From UBA2334 sp964396895 (GTDB lineage Bacteria; Pseudomonadota; Gammaproteobacteria; Burkholderiales; Burkholderiaceae_C), in contig CAYNGJ010000008.1 of assembly GCA_964396895.1 (NCBI GenBank), forward strand, positions 1 through 64,000: DNA of 64,000 nt, written 5' to 3'. Below are positions 58,151 through 64,000 of this stretch, one piece after another (position 1 is the stretch's first letter; every line of letters starts with the position of its first letter). A program made the position numbers and the translations under genes. The notes under the pieces are model-generated. The model did not search any database. It was not told the origin of the DNA and worked only from the letters and a program-made list of their open reading frames with translations.

Positions 58151-59671
58151 TTGAACGACCGTTTGCACCCCACCGCCACAGCCCCCCAACTGGACACCCA
58201 GGCCCTGGCCAAGCACACCCAGGCCAGCTGGCGCGAGCGCATCGTGCCCGCGCTGCGCGACTACATTGCCGTGCCCGCCAAATCGCCCCTGTTCGCGCCC
58301 GATTGGGCCCAGCAAGGCCACCTCAAGCGCGTGCTGCAATCCGCCGCCGACTGGGTGCTGGCGCAGAAAGTGCCTGGTTTGAAAATTGAAATACTGGAGC
58401 TGCAAAACCATACAGGGCAAGCGAGAACCCCCGTTTTGTTCTTTGAATTGCCTGCCAGCGGCGGCACAGGCCCTGCGCCCGCAAACCCCAGTGGCCAGAC
58501 CGTGCTGATGTACGGCCACCTGGACAAACAGCCCGAGTTCGACGGCTGGCGCAGCGACCTGGGGCCGTGGACGCCGGTCATCGACGGCGACAAACTGTAT
58601 GGCCGGGGCGGGGCCGACGACGGTTATGCCGTGTACGCGGCCATCGCCAGCATCCAGGCCTTGCAGGCCCAGGGGCTGGCGCACCCGCGCATCGTCGGTT
58701 TGATCGAGACCTGCGAAGAAAGTGGCTCCCACGATCTTCTGCCCTACATCGACGTCCTGCGCGCGCCCGGTGCCAACCGCCTGGGCGACGTGGGCCTGGT
58801 CATCTGCCTGGACAGCGGCGCGGGCAACTACGACCAGTTGTGGCTGACCACCAGCCTGCGCGGCATGGCCAGCGGCGTGCTGAAGGTGCAGGTGCTGACC
58901 GAGGGCATTCACTCGGGCGATGCGTCGGGTCTGGTGCCATCGAGCTTTCGCATCATGCGCCAGGTGCTGGACCGACTGGAGGACAGCGCCACCGGTCGCC
59001 TGTTGCCCGCCAGCTTCCATTGCGAGGTGCCGCCTGAGCGGGTGGCCCAGGCCCAGGCCACAGCGGCCATTCTGGGCGACGAGATTTACCAGCGCTTTCC
59101 GTGGGCACACGCCGACTGCGGAGGCTCCACTCTGTTTGCTCTGCCCACGACCACCGACCCGGTCGAGGCCCTGCTCAACCGCACTTGGCGGCCCACGCTG
59201 TCGGTCACCGGGGCCGAGGGCTTTCCCAGCCTGCAAAACGCGGGCAACGTGTTGCGGCCCTACACCGCCTTCAAGCTCAGCCTGCGCCTGCCTCCGTTGG
59301 TCGATGCTGCCCTGGCCGTGCAAGACCTCAAGGCCCTGCTCGAAGACAACGCGCCCTACCAGGCCAGGGTGACGTTTGAAAGCAGCGGCAGCGCCACGGG
59401 CTGGAACGCTCCGTCCACCGCACCGTGGTTCCACCACGCCTTGCAGGCGGCCTCGCAGGCGCAGTTTGGTGAGGGGTACGGCACCATCGGCCAGGGCGGC
59501 ACCATCCCGCTCATGAACCTGCTCAGCCAGGGCTTTCCGCAGGCGCAGATGATGGTGTGCGGCGTGCTGGGCCCCAAAAGCAACGCACACGGGCCCAACG
59601 AGTTTTTGCACCTGCCCTATGCCCAGCGCCTGACGGCAGCGGTGGCGCAGGTGGTCGCGGCCATGCCCTGA
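58151..59671 (+). CDS. M20-family metallopeptidase (dipeptidase-like)
   Basis: A 506-residue di-zinc peptidase. Metal ligands lie in YGHLDKQPE (His, with the catalytic Asp two residues on), the bridging Asp in RGGADDGY, the general base pair in TCEESGSHD, and a distal His in KSNAHGPNE. The lid domain (about 215-390) is present. The start is a TTG preceded at ideal distance by AAGGAG, which overlaps the stop region of the GGDEF-EAL gene, suggesting coupling. Residues about 82-98 (ELQNHTGQARTPVLFFE) coincide with a decayed dispersed-repeat copy. Confidence 0.9.
   Translation: MNDRLHPTATAPQLDTQALAKHTQASWRERIVPALRDYIAVPAKSPLFAPDWAQQGHLKRVLQSAADWVLAQKVPGLKIEILELQNHTGQARTPVLFFELPASGGTGPAPANPSGQTVLMYGHLDKQPEFDGWRSDLGPWTPVIDGDKLYGRGGADDGYAVYAAIASIQALQAQGLAHPRIVGLIETCEESGSHDLLPYIDVLRAPGANRLGDVGLVICLDSGAGNYDQLWLTTSLRGMASGVLKVQVLTEGIHSGDASGLVPSSFRIMRQVLDRLEDSATGRLLPASFHCEVPPERVAQAQATAAILGDEIYQRFPWAHADCGGSTLFALPTTTDPVEALLNRTWRPTLSVTGAEGFPSLQNAGNVLRPYTAFKLSLRLPPLVDAALAVQDLKALLEDNAPYQARVTFESSGSATGWNAPSTAPWFHHALQAASQAQFGEGYGTIGQGGTIPLMNLLSQGFPQAQMMVCGVLGPKSNAHGPNEFLHLPYAQRLTAAVAQVVAAMP
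58398..58445 (-). repeat. Degenerate dispersed repeat inside the M20 peptidase gene
   Basis: Plus strand: AGCTG, 15 nt, CAAGCGAGAACC, then CCCGTTTTG. The AGCTG to CAAGCG spacing equals the other copies, but the second half is diverged and GC-shifted, so it is probably an old insertion. Confidence 0.5.
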
Positions 59672-59771
59672 GGTGGGCGGGCCATGGGCCCGCGGTCAGC
59701 CTGACACAAGCTCCCGGCGGCACAATCCGCCCCATCCAAAGATGTTCTCAGAACACGGACCAGGGAGTTTC

Positions 59772-60695
59772 ATGTTGACCGTCACCCAGGGTTGCGTCAC
59801 CCACGCCACCCAACGCCCCTTCACGACCTTTGATGGCCACACGCTGGCCTTGTTCGATTGGCCACTGACCCGTGAGTCCCCGCTGGGGGGAGCCGCGCCA
59901 CCTGACCCCAAGGCCGTGGTGGTGCTGGTGCATGGCCTGGGCGAGCACGCCTGGCGCTATCACCGACTGGCCACCGAGCTCAATGCCGCCGGTTACGCCG
60001 TGCGCGCTTATGACCAGCGCGGCCACGGGGAGTCGTCAGGTCCACGGGGCTGTCTGCCCGGTGAGCACACTTTGCTGCAAGACTTGGCCGAGGTGGTGGA
60101 GGACACCCGCGCCACCCTGTGCCGTGCGCGCCACGTGCCGCTGGTGCTGCTGGGACACAGCCTGGGGGGGCTGGTCAGCGCCCTGTGGGTGGGGCGTGCC
60201 CAGCAGGCGTTGCGCCACCACCGCCTGCCGGTGGACGCTTTGGTGTTGTCCTCCCCCGCGCTGCGGATCGATTGGGGGTGGTGGCAGCGGGCCATGCTGG
60301 CGGCCTGGCCCCAGAGCTTGCCCCACGTCACCCTGGGAAGCGGGCTGGATGCCCGCCAGCTGTCACACGACCCCGCCGTCGTGGCGGCGTACCAGGCGGA
60401 CCCGTTGGTGCACGACCGTGTGTCGCGCCGCCTGGCACATTTCATGGCCGATGCCGGCCCCGAGGTGCTTGCCCTGGCCTGCCAGTGGCGGGTGCCCACG
60501 CTGTTGATGTACGCGGGCAGTGACCTGCTGGTCAATCCCCGGGGCAGCCAGGTCTTCGGGCAACGCGCGCCGGTGGGCGTGGTCCAGTCCCAGTGTTTCG
60601 AGGATTTTTTCCACGACATCTTCAACGAAACCCACCGCCTGGAGGCGGTGAACACCCTGGTGGATTGGTTGAATGTTTCCCTGCAACAACCATGA
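59772..60695 (+). CDS. Alpha/beta-hydrolase, monoacylglycerol-lipase-like
   Basis: A 307-residue serine hydrolase of the lysophospholipase/monoglyceride lipase type. It has VLVHGLGEHAWRY with the oxyanion HG, YDQRGHGESSGPRG, the nucleophile elbow GHSLGG, the Asp in MYAGSDLLVNP and the His in FFHDIFNE. No signal peptide. The ATG follows GGGAG at good spacing; a longer open frame before it has none. Likely hydrolyses a lipid ester; the real substrate is unknown. Confidence 0.87.
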   Translation: MLTVTQGCVTHATQRPFTTFDGHTLALFDWPLTRESPLGGAAPPDPKAVVVLVHGLGEHAWRYHRLATELNAAGYAVRAYDQRGHGESSGPRGCLPGEHTLLQDLAEVVEDTRATLCRARHVPLVLLGHSLGGLVSALWVGRAQQALRHHRLPVDALVLSSPALRIDWGWWQRAMLAAWPQSLPHVTLGSGLDARQLSHDPAVVAAYQADPLVHDRVSRRLAHFMADAGPEVLALACQWRVPTLLMYAGSDLLVNPRGSQVFGQRAPVGVVQSQCFEDFFHDIFNETHRLEAVNTLVDWLNVSLQQP

Positions 60696-60719
60696 CTGAT
60701 GGTCAGGGCACGACCAGCG

Positions 60720-60935
60720 TCAATTCACGCGGCCCAAATGTATTTCAATGGTGGTCAAGTCGCCATCCACAGACCAATCTCGGTGAGTGACGCGCAGCGG
60801 TTCGGCATCAGGTGTGGGCCGAACCACATCACCGATGGCGGGGATGCCAGTGAAGGCCGTGAATGACATGTTGGCCAGGCTGCCATGGGCGACATCGGTG
60901 GGAAACACAAACTTGACGGACATGTTTTGCTGCAT
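60720..60935 (-). CDS. Small hypothetical protein
   Basis: A 71-residue protein that I do not recognise (VKFVFPTDVAHG near the start, TTIEIHLGRV at the end). The C-terminal half looks beta-strand rich (GDVVRPTPDAEPLRV, WSVDGDLTTIEIHL). It has an ordinary amino-acid mix and no membrane segment. It sits between the convergent lipase gene and an MFS gene on the same strand, 44 bp away. A second ATG at codon 5 could be the start. Confidence 0.5.
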   Translation of the reverse strand: MQQNMSVKFVFPTDVAHGSLANMSFTAFTGIPAIGDVVRPTPDAEPLRVTHRDWSVDGDLTTIEIHLGRVN

Positions 60936-60979
60936 GCGGAACTCTGCTCAATCTGAAGAGGTGACGGAAGTGTCGATTC

Positions 60980-62167
60980 TTACATGCGGCCTTCAGTTGA
61001 GGCTCGCTTCCAGCCCAACCAGCCCAGTCCCAATGCCATCAGCAGCACTGGCAGGAGCGAACCGAGGTTCAGCAGCATCCAGCCCTGGGTCGTGACCAGC
61101 GCGCCCGACGCGAACGATGTGAACGCCATGGTGGCGAACACGCAGAAGTTGATGGCGGCCTGGGCCCTGTCCTTTTCTTCGGGCCGGTAGGACTGCATGG
61201 CCAGCGTGGTGCTGCCGGTGAACAGGAAATTCCAGCCCACGCCCAGCAGGAACAGCGCGACCAGAAACTGGTGCAGGTCCTGGCCCGAGAGCGCGATGCC
61301 GATGCACAGCGCATTCAGTGCCACACCCACACCCATGACGGTGAGCGTGCCAAAACGCTTGATCAGGTGACCCGTGAAAAACCCGGGGGCAAACATGCCG
61401 ATGACGTGCCACTCCAGCACCAGCGCGGCATCGTCAAATGGGAAGCCGCACACCTGCATCGCCAGCGGGGTGGCGGCCATCAGCAGGTTCATCACCCCGT
61501 AGCTCAGGGCGGCTGCACCGGCCGCCACCACAAACACCGGCTGGCGCATGAGCACAGACAAGGGCCGCCCCACGTCGATCTGCCCATTGGTCCCCACCGT
61601 TTTGGGTGCGTTGGGCGGAAATTGCACCCATGACATGAGCGCCATGGCCAGCAGTGCCACCACCGCCAGTGCCAGGTAGGCGCCCATGAAGGGCACTTCG
61701 GTCAGGGTGCGGGTGCGGCTGGCCAGGTTGGGGCCCAGCACGGCCCCCACCAGACCACCCGCCAGCACCAGCGACACGGCCTTTTCCCGAAAAGCGGGCA
61801 GGGCCAGCTCGGCGGCGGCAAAGCGGTACAGCTGGCCGTTGGCGCTGTAGTAGCCCGCCACCACGGTGGCGGTGACCAGGAGCCAGAAGTTCTTGTCGGC
61901 GACGGCCCAGGCCCCCAGCAAGGCTGACAACACCGCCACCAGCAGCCCGAGCTGGAAGGACACGCGCCGACCCCAGCGCGCCTGGGAGCGGGCCACCAGC
62001 CCGGTGGACAGGGCACCGCCCACCACATATCCCATGACGGGCAGTGTGGCCATCCAGCCCAACGGCGCCAGACTCAGGCCCACCAGCCCGTTGATGGCAA
62101 TGAAGGTGACGTTGTTGGTGAGGAACAGGCCTTGTGCGGCGGCCAACAGCCAGAGGTTTTTGTTCAT
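60980..62167 (-). CDS. Major facilitator superfamily transporter
   Basis: A 395-residue inner-membrane carrier with about twelve transmembrane helices in two halves. The loop after TM2 has the MFS motif-A-like stretch LVARSQARWGRR. The substrate is unknown. It lies 39 bp downstream of rsmE on the same strand, so co-transcription is possible. Confidence 0.88.
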   Translation of the reverse strand: MNKNLWLLAAAQGLFLTNNVTFIAINGLVGLSLAPLGWMATLPVMGYVVGGALSTGLVARSQARWGRRVSFQLGLLVAVLSALLGAWAVADKNFWLLVTATVVAGYYSANGQLYRFAAAELALPAFREKAVSLVLAGGLVGAVLGPNLASRTRTLTEVPFMGAYLALAVVALLAMALMSWVQFPPNAPKTVGTNGQIDVGRPLSVLMRQPVFVVAAGAAALSYGVMNLLMAATPLAMQVCGFPFDDAALVLEWHVIGMFAPGFFTGHLIKRFGTLTVMGVGVALNALCIGIALSGQDLHQFLVALFLLGVGWNFLFTGSTTLAMQSYRPEEKDRAQAAINFCVFATMAFTSFASGALVTTQGWMLLNLGSLLPVLLMALGLGWLGWKRASTEGRM

Positions 62168-62206
62168 AAGCCGCTGTTTATACAGCGGACAGTCGCCCCC
62201 ACCGTG

Positions 62207-62971
62207 TCACGGCTGGGGCAGCGCTGGGTGCGTGAGCGATGACGTGGCCAGGGTCAGTGCGGCCAGGGCCGCTGTTTCGGCCCTGAGCACCCGATTGCCC
62301 AGGGTGACGGGTTGCCACCCCGCAGCCCGGGCTTGGGCGTCTTCGGCAGGGGACAGTCCCCCTTCAGGACCACTCAGAAACACCACCGCCGGGGGTGTGG
62401 CGTGGCCCTGAACCGCACTGCCCAGGGCCTGACCGAGGGCCAGGGTGTCCGGTGCCAGCGACAGCACCAGCCGCACCGGGTCTGCGGGCAAAGGCGAACC
62501 CAGCCAGTCGGCCAGTTCCTTCACGGGGTGGATGGTGGGCACCCGGTTGCGTCCGCACTGTTCGCAGGCCGCCACGGCCACGCTGTGCCAGTGGGCCTGC
62601 TTTTTGTCGGCCCGCTCACCTTTCAGGCGCAGCACGCTGTGGGCGGTCATGAGGGGTTGGATGCTGGCCACCCCCAGCTCGGTGGCTTTTTCCACCAGCC
62701 AGTCCATGCGGTCGTTGGCGGGCATGCCGACGGCCAGGTGCACGGCCACGGGGGCCTCCCGCTCCAGTGCGTGGTGGGATTGCACAGCCACCTGCACGTC
62801 GGAGCGGCCCATGTGCGTCACCGTGGCGCTGTGCTCTCCGCCCTCACCGTTGAACAGCGTGATGCCGTCTCCGGGCTGCAGGCGCAGCACCTGCACATGG
62901 CGCGCGGCGTTGGCGGGCAGGTCCACGGTGGTGCCCACCGTCAGGGGGAGGGGACAGTAGAAACGGGGCAT
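62207..62971 (-). CDS. rsmE: 16S rRNA (uracil-1498-N3)-methyltransferase
   Basis: A 254-residue SPOUT methyltransferase acting on 16S rRNA of the 30S subunit. An N-terminal PUA-like domain (RFYCPLPLTVGTTVDLPANA) precedes the trefoil-knot domain with WLVEKATELGVASIQPL, LSGPEGGLSPAE and LGNRVLRAETAALAAL. Length is slightly above the E. coli protein. Upstream is a degenerate AT-rich repeat. Confidence 0.95.
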   Translation of the reverse strand: MPRFYCPLPLTVGTTVDLPANAARHVQVLRLQPGDGITLFNGEGGEHSATVTHMGRSDVQVAVQSHHALEREAPVAVHLAVGMPANDRMDWLVEKATELGVASIQPLMTAHSVLRLKGERADKKQAHWHSVAVAACEQCGRNRVPTIHPVKELADWLGSPLPADPVRLVLSLAPDTLALGQALGSAVQGHATPPAVVFLSGPEGGLSPAEDAQARAAGWQPVTLGNRVLRAETAALAALTLATSSLTHPALPQP

Positions 62972-62974
62972 GTC

Positions 62975-63049
62975 AATGTATAACTTAATGAGAGCAAACT
63001 ATTGAATAAATATATGCGACAAAGGTCATTTTCATTCAATATTTCACAT
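62975..63049 (-). repeat. Dispersed AT-rich repeat between rsmE and amgK-like gene
   Basis: On the minus strand: GAAAATGACC, TTTGTCGCATA, 14 nt, TTTGCTCT. It aligns without gaps with the intergenic copy at 34634-34679 (GACC, 11 nt, 14 nt, TTTGCTAT). Its end runs into the last codons of the amgK-like gene. Confidence 0.6.
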
Positions 63050-64000
63050 CCGACCGTAGGCAAAGCCGCTGGCCGCTTGTAGGTTTTCCACCTCGTCCAT
63101 CAGTTGCAGGAAGGGGCCGAGCTCGCGGTAGCGGTGCGCGGTGTTGCGCACATAGTGCACAAAACGGGGGGTGTCGGCGAGGTACTTGGGTTTGCCATCG
63201 CGCAGCGTCAGCCGCGCGAAGATGCCCAGGATTTTCAGGTGGCGCTGCAGCCCCATCCACTCCACCGCCCGGTAGAACGCGCCAAAGTCCTCGCTCCAAC
63301 CATCGAAGTCCAGCAGCCCCAGCTTGCGCGCCTTTTCCCAGTAGCGGATGGTGACCTCCAGCACGAAGTCCTCTTCCCAGGTCAGGAAGGCATCCCGCAT
63401 CAGGCTGGCCACGTCGTAGGTGATGGGGCCGTACACTGCGTCCTGAAAGTCCAGCACGCCCAGGGCCTGTGCGGCGTTGGGGGGCTCGAAACCCGCTGGT
63501 GGCACCATCAGGTTGCGCGGCATGAAGTCCCGGTGGACAAACACCTGTGGCCCGGCCAGGTTGCGGGTGACGATGCTGGTGAATGCCTTGTCCAGCACAT
63601 GGGCCTGGGTGTCGGACATCACAAAGCCCTTGTGCTGACCCAGGTACCAGTCGGGAAAGAGCTGGAGTTCGCGCCGCAGCAAGGCCTCGTCGTAGGCGGG
63701 CAGCACCCCCGTCCGGCTGGCGGTTTGCCAGGGCAGCAAGGCCGCCACCGCGTTTTTGTACAGCGGCAGGTTGGCGCTGGGGTGTTCGGTGTCCAGCACG
63801 TCGAGCAGGGTGCGTGAGCCGAGGTCGCTCAGCAGCATGAAGCCCTGAGCTTTATCCCAGGCCAGCACCTCGGGCACGCGCAGGCCCGCCTGTGCCATGA
63901 GGTCGGCCACCTGCACAAATGGGCGGCAGTTTTCCTGGGCGGGCGGGGCGTCCATGACGATGCAACTGCCGCCGCTGGCCTTGTCCACCCGAAAGTAGCG
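63044..64000 (-). CDS. amgK: Aminoglycoside-phosphotransferase-fold sugar kinase, AmgK-like (5' end missing)
   Basis: The 3' part of a gene running off the right edge; about 318 codons are present and no start is seen. The kinase-fold segments are LLSDLGSRTLLDVL (hinge), the catalytic loop VHRDFMPRNLM and the metal-binding LDFQDAVYGP. Relatives named AmgK phosphorylate N-acetylmuramic and N-acetylglucosamine acid sugars at the anomeric position for peptidoglycan recycling, and the conserved ending FRYRELGP-like HRYRELGPFLQLMDEVE fits. The assignment as AmgK over a generic phosphotransferase is moderately sure. Confidence 0.8.
   Translation of the reverse strand, partial: RYFRVDKASGGSCIVMDAPPAQENCRPFVQVADLMAQAGLRVPEVLAWDKAQGFMLLSDLGSRTLLDVLDTEHPSANLPLYKNAVAALLPWQTASRTGVLPAYDEALLRRELQLFPDWYLGQHKGFVMSDTQAHVLDKAFTSIVTRNLAGPQVFVHRDFMPRNLMVPPAGFEPPNAAQALGVLDFQDAVYGPITYDVASLMRDAFLTWEEDFVLEVTIRYWEKARKLGLLDFDGWSEDFGAFYRAVEWMGLQRHLKILGIFARLTLRDGKPKYLADTPRFVHYVRNTAHRYRELGPFLQLMDEVENLQAASGFAYGRM

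Noticed and set aside
1..64000. CRISPR arrays, tRNA or rRNA genes, insertion sequences
   Set aside because: I searched by eye and saw no regularly spaced direct repeats with spacers, no tRNA cloverleaf with a CCA-type end and no transposase; a computed search could still find a missed tRNA.

Overview
The window is GC-rich chromosomal DNA from a betaproteobacterium of the order Burkholderiales, most likely family Comamonadaceae. This rests on the replication-origin gene order (dnaA-dnaN-gyrB on the minus strand, rpmH-rnpA-yidD-yidC-mnmE on the plus strand), the pobA/pobR and metX-metW pairs, and recurring AT-rich short repeats containing TAGCGCTTG, which I associate with that family. Species cannot be named from sequence alone. 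I saw no tRNA, rRNA, CRISPR array, prophage or intact insertion sequence.

Layout. 1-5.45 kb: a possible HEPN-like orphan, then a three-gene ABC exporter (ATPase, FtsX-type permease, HlyD-type adaptor). 5.5-16.8 kb: metabolic and signalling genes (NTF2-like protein, DAHP synthase, two cyclic-di-GMP enzymes, pobA with its regulator, an MFS exporter, a radical SAM protein and small cysteine-rich or metal-type proteins). 16.9-24.6 kb: a nucleoside deoxyribosyltransferase-like gene followed, on the same strand, by a complete Wadjet type I anti-plasmid system (jetABCD), with a short apparent Schlafen/AlbA-type gene remnant just upstream of jetA. 24.6-34.5 kb: the chromosomal origin neighbourhood, with the likely oriC between dnaA and rpmH. 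34.8-42.5 kb: apt, a Kef-type antiporter, kdsD-kdsC-lptC (Kdo and LPS transport), an SDR, an SbtA-SbtB bicarbonate permease with its PII-like partner, and a glycine-rich RRM protein. 42.9-51.3 kb: metX-metW and a chemotaxis cluster (three methyl-accepting proteins and one CheW, no CheA). 51.3-64 kb: a deacetylase and Pat-type acyl-CoA synthetase/acetyltransferase pair, a large PAS-GGDEF-EAL protein, an M20 peptidase, a lipase-like hydrolase, an MFS transporter, rsmE and the 3' part of an amgK-like sugar kinase.

Two observations stand out. First, the Wadjet operon is inserted directly behind gyrB, close to the origin. Second, a roughly 45-55 bp AT-rich repeat with a rigid internal spacing occurs about ten times: four sites are intergenic (two with inverted arms) and six lie inside reading frames without breaking them, in JetB, MnmE, an SDR, two chemoreceptors and an M20 peptidase. 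The repeat seems to have been absorbed as coding sequence in more than one frame and orientation.
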